Positions 21,065 to 31,220 of a stretch of 64,000 nucleotides of DNA are shown here, piece after piece. The stretch spans positions 62,001 to 126,000 of the forward strand of contig JAGLCR010000003.1 of assembly GCA_023146135.1 (NCBI GenBank), read 5' to 3'. The stretch comes from Bacteroidales bacterium (lineage in GTDB: Bacteria; Bacteroidota; Bacteroidia; Bacteroidales; UBA1556). How positions within the stretch are numbered: position 1 is the stretch's first letter; each line of letters starts with the position of its first letter. The notes under the pieces are model-generated. The model searched no databases and was not told the DNA's origin. It was given only the letters and a program-made list of their open reading frames with translations. Made by a program: the position numbers and the translations under genes.

Positions 21065-21910
21065 ATGACATTATTCCAAAAAAAAACAAGTATCAATGTG
21101 AATGGACATTTAATGAATCTGGAAAGTCCAAAAGTTATGGGCATTTTAAATATCACAGATGATTCGTTTTTTGATGGAGGGAAATATCTCAATGAAGAAA
21201 AGTATATTTCGCATGTAGGAAAATTACTTAGCGAAGGTGCTGATATTATTGATATTGGGGCTCAATCTTCACGCCCTGGATCTTTAGAGCTTGGTAAGGA
21301 TGCGGAAATCAAAAGAATAGTTCCAGTTATTCAAAATGTAAGAAAACATTTCCCCAAATCCATTATCTCAGTTGATACTTGGCATGCGCGAGTTGCCGAA
21401 CAGTCTATAATAAGTGGCGCTAACATGATTAACGATATTTCTGGAGGCACTTTTGATATAGACATGTTTAATTCAATAGCCAATTTGCAGGTGCCCTATA
21501 TTCTAATGCATACCGGTGGTCGTCCTGATAAAATGCAAGATAGTCCTAACTACAAAAATGTAGTAAAAGAGGTAATCTATTTTCTTTCGAAACAGCTTGA
21601 CAGATTAAATCATTTGGGAATAAACGATGTAATAATTGACCCTGGGTTTGGATTTGGAAAAACACAGGAGCATAACTTTGAATTAATGAAGCACCTTGAT
21701 CATTTTAATTTTCTGGAGACTCCTATTTTAATTGGAATATCAAGAAAATCAATGATTCATAAACCACTTAATACCAATGCTAATAATTCACTTAACGGAA
21801 CTACAGCTTTAAATATGATTGCGCTTGAAAAAGGAGCCAGTATTTTAAGAGTTCACGATGTAAGACAAGCAAAAGAGGTGATAAAAATGTATGAACTTTT
21901 AAAACAATAA
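21065..21910 (+). CDS. folP: Dihydropteroate synthase
   Basis: VMGILNITDDSFFDGG, DIGAQSSRPGS, NDISGG, IDPGFGFGKT. Likely start at 21065; the track extends to 20993. Confidence 0.95.
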   Translation: MTLFQKKTSINVNGHLMNLESPKVMGILNITDDSFFDGGKYLNEEKYISHVGKLLSEGADIIDIGAQSSRPGSLELGKDAEIKRIVPVIQNVRKHFPKSIISVDTWHARVAEQSIISGANMINDISGGTFDIDMFNSIANLQVPYILMHTGGRPDKMQDSPNYKNVVKEVIYFLSKQLDRLNHLGINDVIIDPGFGFGKTQEHNFELMKHLDHFNFLETPILIGISRKSMIHKPLNTNANNSLNGTTALNMIALEKGASILRVHDVRQAKEVIKMYELLKQ

Positions 21911-21965
21911 TTAAGAATCTACTTTATATTTTAATGCCATTTTCACAACACTATAACTCGATAAA

Positions 21966-22325
21966 ATGAACAATATAGCCTACACCCTTTCTAGTTGCGA
22001 CACTTCAAAAAGGATTTTGAAAATGGCCAACATTAATTCCAGCGATTTTATAATTCACGATATCAAAGCCAAAGCAATATCAGAGCAAGAGCTTGATATA
22101 ATGAAAAAAATACTGGGTAGTTACGAAGGGCTATTTAGCCGCAGGGCACAGAAATATAAAAGTATGGACTTAAAAAATCAAAAGCTTTCTGAAAATGATT
22201 ATCGAAAACTCATACTTCAAGAGTACACTTTCTTAAAACGGCCCGTAATAATTATTGATGATGAAATATTTGTTGGCAATTCCAAGAAAAACATAGAAAA
22301 TCTTTTAGCCAAAAGAAACATTTAA
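21966..22325 (+). CDS. ArsC/Spx family protein
   Basis: Thioredoxin-fold ArsC-like: SCDTSKRILKMA, LFSRRAQKYK, LKRPVIIIDDEIFVG. Confidence 0.8.
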   Translation: MNNIAYTLSSCDTSKRILKMANINSSDFIIHDIKAKAISEQELDIMKKILGSYEGLFSRRAQKYKSMDLKNQKLSENDYRKLILQEYTFLKRPVIIIDDEIFVGNSKKNIENLLAKRNI

Positions 22326-22478
22326 GCTTGAGTTTAAAAACCCTTTACTTCTAGCAACGTGATAATTATCACTTAATTAAACATACTACTAAATCATATG
22401 TTTCTTATATTTGCTATGCATGTAATCGTAATTTACAATTGCAAGTCAAACTATTTCATTCACTAAAAAACAAGGACT

Positions 22479-23186
22479 ATGAGAACAGGAGAAGCTAGAA
22501 ACACTTTTGCCATCATTAAAAAGGAAGAAGATGTTAAAACATTAGTAAACAACGTACTAAAAAACACTTTCGTATTAGAAATCATTCACCCTTTTCCTGG
22601 CTATTATTATGGAGGTGTTAAAACCAAAAATGATTTTCCTGGCGATTTATTTCTAATTCTTAAAAAGAAACCTTCTACCGAATTTTTTTATAGAGCCCTT
22701 ACCAATGCGAAGAAGTATTGTAGTTTTGGCCTAAATGCGGTTATGGCAGAGCTCAAAATTTATAATAACACCTATGCTGCTATCCGCATAAAAAACGTAT
22801 CAGATTATAGTATTATTACCGAGATACAGGAAATTTTTACAGCTGAAGGCTTTCAGTTTGCACGCCCAAAAAGGATTGAAGCTAAAGCGTTCATTAAAAT
22901 ATTTAAGTTTATTAACCTTGCCGTGAAGGAGGACGTATATCATAACCTTGACGATGCAAATTTTGTTTTCTTTCCAATTGACAAAGAGATTAACTGGAAG
23001 TTATTTGAAAAAACAACCGTAAAAATTAAAAATAGTGTGGGCAGTTTGAAATTTGATGTTGCACTAGCAGTGTTTTTCAGAAAAGGTTATTTGGAAGATG
23101 CAGTTCGAGTCTATTGCAAAGACTTTTCAGATGAGCAGGTGCATAAAATAAGAACAATGTACCTAGACGAACTGAAACATTTTTAG
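22479..23186 (+). CDS. Conserved hypothetical protein
   Basis: 235 aa intact ORF with upstream spacing; family not recognised. Confidence 0.6.
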   Translation: MRTGEARNTFAIIKKEEDVKTLVNNVLKNTFVLEIIHPFPGYYYGGVKTKNDFPGDLFLILKKKPSTEFFYRALTNAKKYCSFGLNAVMAELKIYNNTYAAIRIKNVSDYSIITEIQEIFTAEGFQFARPKRIEAKAFIKIFKFINLAVKEDVYHNLDDANFVFFPIDKEINWKLFEKTTVKIKNSVGSLKFDVALAVFFRKGYLEDAVRVYCKDFSDEQVHKIRTMYLDELKHF

Positions 23187-23229
23187 CTCTCATTATCACT
23201 GAATTAAATATAAGGATACTGAATATATC

Positions 23230-24150
23230 TTAAAAGTACAAGGGGTGAAAAGTAGTTCCTTTTTCACTAAACTCAATTGTAGGCATTGGTATTTTAATAA
23301 AACTCAGCACATTAAATACTCCGCGCAAAAACTTACTTCGTGTTTTTATGCGAGTTAAATCCACATCCAAGGAGATATAATACTGTCGGTAACGATCAAA
23401 CTCAGGTAAAGGAAGGCCGTCAATATCTTCAGGGTTTTCAAAACCACCGAGCATACCTTCAGCTCCATAACCAATTGCCACATTAAACCATTTTGGAAAT
23501 TTAGATTGCTCATCTAAAAACGAATAGATATTCCCACTCAACCAGTATGTATGCCCATTATAATCCTTCACCATTTGCTCAGCAAGTGTGCTGCCCAAAA
23601 CATTTGGCCGATATTGAGCATATTTAGTTGTATGAAAAGAATACTTCATAAATATACGTTGCTCGCCCCACAGCGCTTGTTGGCCCATAAACAAACCAGA
23701 GCCTACAGCATTGGCTGCCATATCACCCCAGGAAAATCCCCAACCATTGGATTGAGCATCAAGTAATTCTACAGAAGTTAAATATAAGAAACCCAAACTA
23801 CCACCATAAAGTATAGATTTTTTCTCAGACACTCCAGACCAACGAAGCATATCAAATCCAATTTTACCCAAATAATAAGAGGTGGTGATATGACCAAACT
23901 TATCCACCTGCAACCATTCTTCATTATCATTGAAAGTATGAAAATCGCCACTATTATAGTCTTTATACCATGCATAATTCAAAGCAACCAACGAACCAGC
24001 CCATAATGAGCCTTCTATTCCTGCAACCCAATACAAGCGATTTTTGTGTAAAACAGAATCAGGTTCAAGTATTTGCGCATCGACACCTTGAGACATCAAG
24101 CCGACAAAAACTAGTAATAATAAAGAAAATTTAATAATAAGCTTACGCAT
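23230..24150 (-). CDS. DUF2279 family (YfiM-like) putative periplasmic/OM protein
   Basis: Signal peptide; DKFGHITTSYYLGKIGFDMLRWSG and GFSWGDMAANAVGSGLFMGQ typical of DUF2279. Confidence 0.85.
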   Translation of the reverse strand: MRKLIIKFSLLLLVFVGLMSQGVDAQILEPDSVLHKNRLYWVAGIEGSLWAGSLVALNYAWYKDYNSGDFHTFNDNEEWLQVDKFGHITTSYYLGKIGFDMLRWSGVSEKKSILYGGSLGFLYLTSVELLDAQSNGWGFSWGDMAANAVGSGLFMGQQALWGEQRIFMKYSFHTTKYAQYRPNVLGSTLAEQMVKDYNGHTYWLSGNIYSFLDEQSKFPKWFNVAIGYGAEGMLGGFENPEDIDGLPLPEFDRYRQYYISLDVDLTRIKTRSKFLRGVFNVLSFIKIPMPTIEFSEKGTTFHPLYF

Positions 24151-24191
24151 TCAATATGTTGCTTTTCAATTATAATGGGTAAAAATAGCGT

Positions 24192-25031
24192 TTATATGCT
24201 ATCAATCTTTGCAATAAACTTCTCTTTGTCACGACCAAGTACTCCTTTCAATATCAAATGATTGGATGCATGATCGCTACGAAAAATTGTTTCCTTTAAT
24301 TGAAGATGTTCAATAAATTGTCTCATTTCTTGTACAAGTTCCTGCTCATTCAATTCCGTAAAATCAACATTGAGTCTTGATTTAAGATAATCCATTCCCT
24401 TATAAGCTGTGAGTACCAAGGTGGATAAATACTTGGGTTGTATTTCGTTTATAATAGCAGCCGAATTTAAAGCATGCTGAAAAGTGTATTGCTTACCTCC
24501 TACTCCATTAATAATCATAACCGAGCTATCAAGCCCAGCCAACTTGGATTTATTCAATCCTTCTATCATAGATTTTGAGGTTTCGCCTTTATTTATCATG
24601 CTTAAAACCTCATCATCACCTGACTCTAAGCCCACAAATAGCAGATTTAAACCAGCATTTTTCAAATCTTCAAGCTCTGATATTGATTTACGAATTAAGT
24701 TGTTAGGAGAGGCATAGGCCGAAACTCGTTGCAATCGAGGAAAGGTATTCTTCAAATGATTTAAAATTCGTATCAAACGATTCGTTGATAAAACAAGCGG
24801 ATCGCCATCAGCCAAAAAAACACGCCTTATTTGATATGCATGAGGGATAAATGCATCAATATCATGAAATATATCCTCCTCTTTTCTTGCTCGAAACTGT
24901 TTGGAGGTGTACATCTCACAAAAAGCACAATTATTCCATGAGCAGCCCAATGTTAACTGAATAATCAATGACTTCCATTCGCTGGGTGGACGGAAAACTG
25001 GCTCGTGATACTGAATTGGGAAATTAGACAT
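24192..25031 (-). CDS. Radical SAM protein
   Basis: LTLGCSWNNCAFCEMY contains CxxxCxxC; downstream GLESGDDEVLSMINKG. Confidence 0.9.
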   Translation of the reverse strand: MSNFPIQYHEPVFRPPSEWKSLIIQLTLGCSWNNCAFCEMYTSKQFRARKEEDIFHDIDAFIPHAYQIRRVFLADGDPLVLSTNRLIRILNHLKNTFPRLQRVSAYASPNNLIRKSISELEDLKNAGLNLLFVGLESGDDEVLSMINKGETSKSMIEGLNKSKLAGLDSSVMIINGVGGKQYTFQHALNSAAIINEIQPKYLSTLVLTAYKGMDYLKSRLNVDFTELNEQELVQEMRQFIEHLQLKETIFRSDHASNHLILKGVLGRDKEKFIAKIDSI

Positions 25032-25399
25032 TGTATTTTAATATTTATCTGAACTACAAATATAATAGGTTTTCACTAAACATTGAAAGTAAAAAAACAA
25101 GACAAAAAAACACATACACATTTCCGTTATTACGAATGTCAATCTAATTGAAGCTAATTTATCAAAACAATATAGGAGCTGAATAATTCATTATTTGAAG
25201 CACAATTCAGTATTCATGAAAACCATCAAAATTTATATAATATATAATCTTTTACATTTTCAACAGTAAAAGTATCTAAAAACTGCACTTTTGAGAATTG
25301 ACTATATATTAGAGTGCTTTAAGTCTCTCTAATTTTACACCTCTTGATTTTACTCCTCAATTATTGTATATTTGTAGGGAACCTGATAAACACAAAGCT

Positions 25400-25789
25400 A
25401 TGGAAAAGAAACGAAAAGTAATTCAGATTTATTCTATCATTGTATGTATTGTTGCAATTATTACCTTTATTATTAGCCTCTCAATTCTTGTGTCATCCAT
25501 TATTGACTTAGGCAATCCTATTTATTCAGGATACTCCAAACTTGACCTATCATCATTTCAAAACTATAAAATGGAAGTTATGAAATCAGTGGATAAAGAG
25601 CAGGCTTATATTCCAGACGACCAGACTATAAAAGAAATGTATGAAGCTGCAAGGAATGATAAAATAAACAAGGTGCTGCATAATTCTAAAAGCAATATTA
25701 TTGTTACAAGTATACTAATTCTGTTTTGTATAATTCTCTTTTTTACTCATTGGAGAATGATTAAGAAGTATAATTCTGACATTGAATAA
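25400..25789 (+). CDS. Hypothetical membrane protein (two predicted TM segments)
   Basis: MEKKRKVIQIYSIIVCIVAIITFIISLSILVSSII...IIVTSILILFCIILFFTHW; likely start at the internal methionine of the track ORF. Confidence 0.55.
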   Translation: MEKKRKVIQIYSIIVCIVAIITFIISLSILVSSIIDLGNPIYSGYSKLDLSSFQNYKMEVMKSVDKEQAYIPDDQTIKEMYEAARNDKINKVLHNSKSNIIVTSILILFCIILFFTHWRMIKKYNSDIE

Positions 25790-25926
25790 GTACTTACAAA
25801 AACTAGTATTATTTTTATTGGAAGGTGAATCTTAGCTTTTCTTATTTGATGAAGATGAAAAGTAAATATTGCAAGTAAAACATTAGCTTATTTTGTTACT
25901 TTTGAAGTGAAGTAATCAATAGTTCC

Positions 25927-27768
25927 ATGCAGCAAGTAATCCTTAGTTATCTACCACCAGCTGATCTATATACGCCATCGGCATCCTTATCTATCCTTAA
26001 GAGCTTTATGCTTAACAATGGGTTTGACACCAAAGTAAAATACTGGAACTTTCTTTTCAATCCTATTTTGCCTTTGGCTGACGAAAATGAAGAAACAAGT
26101 GAAGTTATTCTACCTTTTATATCCATAATCAACGATTGGTTTGATAATAAAATTGGAAATCAAAGATCCATTGAACTATTGAAAGAAAAACTGGAAGACA
26201 GCAATAAATTGGATTCTAATTCCATTGCCAATCAGCTTGAGAAATCAAAATATCAGCTTCTTGAAATTATCGATAAAGAAGTCTCTAACATAAATTTTGA
26301 TGACACACTTCTTTTTGGTTTTACGTCCAAATTTCATCAATGGATTCCTGCCATGGTGGTTTCGAAAGCCATAAAACAAAAATCTCCTTCTGCAAAAATT
26401 GTTATAGGAGGTTTTGGTAGTAAAGAAGCTGCTTTGGAAGCAATGAAAATGAATCCTCATTTCGATTTTGCCACTTGGGGCGAAGGGGAATACCCATTAT
26501 TAGAATTATCTAAACAGCTAAATGACAAGACTTTTGACTTTGATAATGTGGCTCGTTTATTCTATCGAAAACAAGGAGTGATTACCTTATCAACTACCAA
26601 TCGCAGCGACTATCTTGACTTTCATAATTACCCCTTCCCTAGCTTCGACGATTATTTCTTGAACTATCCTGAACCGGACAAAAAATATAAGATTGTAATA
26701 CCAATTAACTCTAGCAGAGCTTGTTCGTGGAATAAATGTAAGTTTTGTGATTATAATAGTGGATATAAATTTCGTGTAAGGAGTCCCGAAAATATTATTG
26801 CAGAAATTGAGTTTATTGCCAACAAATACAAAAGTGCTTGTTTCTCATTTGTGGATAACGATATATTTATCAATAAGTCACATTTTGAAAAATTGCTAGA
26901 CCTAATGATAGCGTCAAAAAATAAGCATCATTATGATTATGAATTTTGGGCTGAAATGATTCCCAACGAAAACCTTAATTCCGATTTAATGGAGAAAATG
27001 CAAATGGCAGGTTTTTCCCAAGTTTTTATAGGTTACGATGGAATATCAGACTCACTTTTGAGTAAGATGCATAAAAGCAATAATTTTTCAAACAACCTAT
27101 TTTTTGTAAAATACTCCTTAAAATTTGACATCGACCCTTTGGTAAATATCATTATAGGCCTAATAAACGAAAATGAAAGTGATATACAGGAAAGTATAGA
27201 TAATTTGCATTTTTTGCGTTTCTTTTACAGCAAAAAAGAAACCTCCCTGTATCACGACTATGTTACTTTGGTTATTTCCAGAATGAGCAAATACTATGGA
27301 ATGATATCGGATACTGAAAAAGCTGCATATAATGTCAATGAGATAACCTATTTATTACCAGAGCATTTCTCAAATCACAAAGACCGTTTCAATCTATTTA
27401 GCTGGAAAAAGCCAAATATTACTTTTGCAGATCAATGGGCTTCAATGAAAGAAAAAGAAAAACATTATATCGATAATATCTATAGCTATAAAATAAGTAC
27501 CGTAAATAGAATTCCTAATTTCAAAGAATACCGCAACAATGAATTAATCATGGATTATGATTTTACAAATCCAATTTACTGGTCTGTATTAGTCTTAGCC
27601 AATAATAAAGTTATTAAATTTGAAGAAATACTCAATGAGTTGAAAACTCCACATGTAAATATTTCATCAGAAAAACTATTGCCCATCTTAGCCGAGCTAA
27701 AATCCATGAAGCTAATTTACTGTAATGATGACTTTGAAAATATTATTACGGTGATTGATGTGAATTAA
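25927..27768 (+). CDS. B12-binding domain radical SAM protein
   Basis: 613 aa; N-terminal cobalamin-binding-like domain (VIGGFGSKEAALEAM...WGEGEYPLLEL), CSWNKCKFCDY rSAM motif, C-terminal extension. Confidence 0.87.
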   Translation: MQQVILSYLPPADLYTPSASLSILKSFMLNNGFDTKVKYWNFLFNPILPLADENEETSEVILPFISIINDWFDNKIGNQRSIELLKEKLEDSNKLDSNSIANQLEKSKYQLLEIIDKEVSNINFDDTLLFGFTSKFHQWIPAMVVSKAIKQKSPSAKIVIGGFGSKEAALEAMKMNPHFDFATWGEGEYPLLELSKQLNDKTFDFDNVARLFYRKQGVITLSTTNRSDYLDFHNYPFPSFDDYFLNYPEPDKKYKIVIPINSSRACSWNKCKFCDYNSGYKFRVRSPENIIAEIEFIANKYKSACFSFVDNDIFINKSHFEKLLDLMIASKNKHHYDYEFWAEMIPNENLNSDLMEKMQMAGFSQVFIGYDGISDSLLSKMHKSNNFSNNLFFVKYSLKFDIDPLVNIIIGLINENESDIQESIDNLHFLRFFYSKKETSLYHDYVTLVISRMSKYYGMISDTEKAAYNVNEITYLLPEHFSNHKDRFNLFSWKKPNITFADQWASMKEKEKHYIDNIYSYKISTVNRIPNFKEYRNNELIMDYDFTNPIYWSVLVLANNKVIKFEEILNELKTPHVNISSEKLLPILAELKSMKLIYCNDDFENIITVIDVN

Positions 27769-27780
27769 GCAGTTATAAAA

Positions 27781-28971
27781 TTAAAAATCCTGTTTTATTC
27801 TTAGAAAAGCAAAACTAAACTGCTGTTTCTGATTTAAGCCCGTCAAAGGATTAGGAAATTCCCCCTTGAAATACTGATATACAAAGCTAAAGGTTAGATT
27901 ATCGGAAAGCGAATAATCAAAGCTTGGGTTTAGAAAAAAACCATTAATTTTGGGATAGTACATTCCTGCAAAAGTAATATTAAGTAAAGGTGTGATTGGA
28001 TACATTGCACTGGCAAATAGATTCCACTCGGTAAAAGAGAGGTACTTTGCATTGAGATTGGTGGTATAAAAGGTGGCGAAATTAGAAATTGGATTATCCT
28101 TGGAAATGGTAGTATAAAGCACTTGCCCCATAAGGTTCAACGAGTTCCCAAAAGTATAATCCAGAGAAAATGTTCCGCTAAAGCTCTCCTCTCGCATAGT
28201 ATCTTTGGAATTAATGGGATGGAAATAAGTCGCTTCGCCACGAAAGGCCAAACTTTTGATTGCGCCTGCCCAACCAAAACCTGCGATATAATCTCGCTGC
28301 TCCATCTCCCCTGCTATAAACTGAAAATCATAATTCCATTTATTAATCAACCATTTGGCTGCCACCGTAGCTCGTGCTTCATGGTTAATTGAAGCCGCTA
28401 TTTCTAATGATGCTGCTGCACCAGTATAGTATTGCAATCGAAACGCATCACTACCAGGCTTTTCCATATAGTCGAAATCAAAATATGAATAAGTATTGAA
28501 TATATCATTGGGATTCCACACCATCGTTCGCGCCCAATTAATTCGCTGTCGACCAATTTGCATATCCCAATTACCTGTGCTATACTTAAAATATAATCGA
28601 TCTACATTCATATTAAGTAAGAAATTCTTCTCACTCAATACATTTTTGTTCATATTCAAATAGCCCGTTTCCTGTTCAATCATATCAGCATAACCAGGGA
28701 TTACCAATATTGAGTTACCATAAATAAACCGGGTTCTTAACTGTGTCACAAAACTAAATTTATCATTGGGAAACCATTCAAAATTGAGACGATTATGCAA
28801 TTGATTATCAATAGACCATGCGTTGCTAATAGAATCAAACATATTGGAATTCATATAAGAAATATAGCCGTCGAGCGACCATTTCTTTTCCTTCTTTTGC
28901 TGTGCTTGTAGCGAAAAGGAAAAGAAAAATATCAATACAAATATACCAAGTACATTTTTCATGTTTACCAT
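27781..28971 (-). CDS. Outer membrane beta-barrel protein (DUF1302-like / porin-like)
   Basis: Signal peptide, alternating amphipathic strands, ends in ...QQFSFAFLRIKQDF; GRQRINWARTMVWNPNDIF motif. Confidence 0.75.
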   Translation of the reverse strand: MVNMKNVLGIFVLIFFFSFSLQAQQKKEKKWSLDGYISYMNSNMFDSISNAWSIDNQLHNRLNFEWFPNDKFSFVTQLRTRFIYGNSILVIPGYADMIEQETGYLNMNKNVLSEKNFLLNMNVDRLYFKYSTGNWDMQIGRQRINWARTMVWNPNDIFNTYSYFDFDYMEKPGSDAFRLQYYTGAAASLEIAASINHEARATVAAKWLINKWNYDFQFIAGEMEQRDYIAGFGWAGAIKSLAFRGEATYFHPINSKDTMREESFSGTFSLDYTFGNSLNLMGQVLYTTISKDNPISNFATFYTTNLNAKYLSFTEWNLFASAMYPITPLLNITFAGMYYPKINGFFLNPSFDYSLSDNLTFSFVYQYFKGEFPNPLTGLNQKQQFSFAFLRIKQDF

Positions 28972-28998
28972 CTAGTTTATTCTATTAAAATAATAGCA

Positions 28999-29688
28999 TT
29001 ATTTCACCTTCTCATCCGAAATAACTTTACCATCCTCTAAGGTTATCAGTCGATGCGCCTTATTCATTACTCGTTGATCGTGAGTAGCAAATATAAAAGT
29101 AATATTTTCCTCTTTATTGAGTTTTTCCATAATATTCAATAAAGTTTCTGTTGCTTTTGAATCAAGGTTTGCCGTAGGCTCATCCGCTAGTATAAACTTG
29201 GGTTTGGAAGCCAAAGCTCTTGCCACAGCAACTCTTTGCTGCTGCCCACCAGATAATTTTCCTGGACGCACATCTGCTCTGTCACCAATCCCAACGGCTT
29301 CTAATAATTCTGATGCTCTTTTGTCACGAGCTTTTTTAGATGCACCTTGTAAATGCATGATAAACTCCACATTTTCCTTGGCTGTTAACACAGGTATAAG
29401 ATTATACGCTTGAAAAACGAAGCCGATATTATCCATCCTAAAATCGGTAAGCTTAGTCTCACTTAGCGTGCTAATATCAACTCCATCAATAGTTATACTG
29501 CCAGATGTTGAGCTATCCAAACCACCTATGAGGTTCAATAAGGTTGTTTTACCACATCCTGATGGTCCAACAATTGCTGCAAATTCTCCTATTTCGAAGC
29601 TTAGATTTACATCGTTTACCGCATGCACCTGTATTTCAGAGTTTTCATTGTATATTTTTTCTAGCTTCTTTATTTCGATTACACTCAT
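28999..29688 (-). CDS. ABC transporter ATP-binding protein (LolD/MacB type)
   Basis: GPSGCGKTTLLNLIGGLD, LSGGQQQRVAVARAL, ILADEPTANLDS. Confidence 0.95.
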   Translation of the reverse strand: MSVIEIKKLEKIYNENSEIQVHAVNDVNLSFEIGEFAAIVGPSGCGKTTLLNLIGGLDSSTSGSITIDGVDISTLSETKLTDFRMDNIGFVFQAYNLIPVLTAKENVEFIMHLQGASKKARDKRASELLEAVGIGDRADVRPGKLSGGQQQRVAVARALASKPKFILADEPTANLDSKATETLLNIMEKLNKEENITFIFATHDQRVMNKAHRLITLEDGKVISDEKVK

Positions 29689-29705
29689 GGTTTTGTTTTT
29701 TAAGA

Positions 29706-29770
29706 GACAATTCGTGGATTGTCTTTACTGTTTCTGTTTTATATAGGGACAATTCGTGAATTGTCTTTAC
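29706..29770. repeat. Two palindromic REP-like units within the operon
   Basis: GACAATTCGTGGATTGTCTTTAC (29706-29728) and GACAATTCGTGAATTGTCTTTAC (29748-29770); the second contains a perfect GACAATTC-GT-GAATTGTC palindrome. Confidence 0.7.
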
Positions 29771-29789
29771 GCTTATTCTTACTAAGAGG

Positions 29790-31208
29790 CTATTCTTTTC
29801 TGATTGCTTCTGCTGGTTTCAACCTGATGGCATGCAGTGCAGGATAAATTGCTGCTAGTATTCCTGTGAGAATAACCATTATCGTTATGGAAACATAGCT
29901 AGCAAAATCCACACTTGGATATATCAATGTTGGATATCCCAAAGCTTGCATACCGTCGCTAAACTGACTCATATTCACACCAGTGGTATGCATTATTTTA
30001 ATAGTTATCCAAGAAATAATAATTCCTACAAATCCACCAGTAAGTGATAAAAATACGGTTTCCAAAACAATCATACTAAACACTCGCCTGCGATTCATTC
30101 CTATGGCAATTAACATACCTAATTCGCGAATACGCTCCAAGACAGCCATTAGCATGGTGTTTACAATTCCAAAACCCAAGGCGGCAAGAATAATCCCCAC
30201 AAATATATACAGCATAAAATCCAACCATGTAGATTGCATAGCCAGTTCGGGAGATATATATTTCCACTCTGATATATTTAAACCTGTCTCAGATAAGGCA
30301 CTTAACTGCTTTTTATACTCTTGGTATGTTTCAGCGCCTAGCTTATGTGACAATACTTTTTCATAGCTCTCAAAAGTATATTCTTTTGTTGACTTTAGGC
30401 TTTCAAGCTCTTTATACATCAAGTCAGGGATAGAATCGTTACGAGCTTTTAATAATGCTTTTTCATCAATTTGATAACTTGTATATTTATTTTTCAAATA
30501 ATTAGTTATTTCTGATGTTTCCATCATATCATCCATTAAGATGGCCACTTCATGAGCTTCATCATCCTTCAGATTAAAAATAATTTTTGCGTCGCTAAAA
30601 CGAATAAACACATTCATTTCGTCAAACATTGCATTTTGGGTTTTGAATATACCAACCACTCTAAATACTTCCCTCACGGCATTTCCATCGGTATCTACAG
30701 TATTTATCATCATTTTACTGCGTACATGTACTTTTAGTTTATCCGCCATTTTTTGACCAATCAAAATTGGACGGCGTTTTATTCCTTCAAAATAATGACT
30801 ATTAGAATCGACCAAATGTTGATATAATTCAGAGATTTTCTTCTCTTGCTCAGGCACTATACCAATTATCGTTGCCCCAGCAGCCGACCTGTTAGATGTG
30901 ATCATGGCATCGGTACGAAAGCGTTTGCTTACCGCCTCTACTCCTTTATAATTCACCATTTGAGCCATCAATTCATCCACACCTTTTATGGTATACTGAA
31001 TTTCATCATTTTCCATAAATGCCGCATTATGCAATTGCACCGACGACACTTCAATCTTAATTGCATCATTGAGTCGACCCATTAGCAAGCCATTCATAAA
31101 GGCTACAGCCGTAATTCCGCCCCATAATCCAATACTAATGGCTAGTACCACCACCAAGCTTCGTGCTTTGCTACGCCAAACGTTTTTCCATGCTATTGTA
31201 AATATCAT
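29790..31208 (-). CDS. FtsX/MacB-like ABC transporter permease
   Basis: MIFTIAWKNVWRSKARSLVVVLAISIGLWGG, C-terminal FtsX TM block (MLMAVLERIRELGMLIAIGMNRRRVFSMIVLE). Confidence 0.92.
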   Translation of the reverse strand: MIFTIAWKNVWRSKARSLVVVLAISIGLWGGITAVAFMNGLLMGRLNDAIKIEVSSVQLHNAAFMENDEIQYTIKGVDELMAQMVNYKGVEAVSKRFRTDAMITSNRSAAGATIIGIVPEQEKKISELYQHLVDSNSHYFEGIKRRPILIGQKMADKLKVHVRSKMMINTVDTDGNAVREVFRVVGIFKTQNAMFDEMNVFIRFSDAKIIFNLKDDEAHEVAILMDDMMETSEITNYLKNKYTSYQIDEKALLKARNDSIPDLMYKELESLKSTKEYTFESYEKVLSHKLGAETYQEYKKQLSALSETGLNISEWKYISPELAMQSTWLDFMLYIFVGIILAALGFGIVNTMLMAVLERIRELGMLIAIGMNRRRVFSMIVLETVFLSLTGGFVGIIISWITIKIMHTTGVNMSQFSDGMQALGYPTLIYPSVDFASYVSITIMVILTGILAAIYPALHAIRLKPAEAIRKE

Positions 31209-31220
31209 AATATTATAGTT

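Noticed and set aside
25031-25400. Candidate RiPP precursor near the B12-rSAM gene (e.g. MKTIKIYIIYNLLHFQQ around 25216)
   Set aside because: Very short, AT-rich, no leader/core features; likely random ORF.
24192-27768. Two radical SAM genes considered as one biosynthetic cluster
   Set aside because: They are divergently oriented, separated by ~900 nt and a hypothetical gene, and belong to different rSAM architectures.
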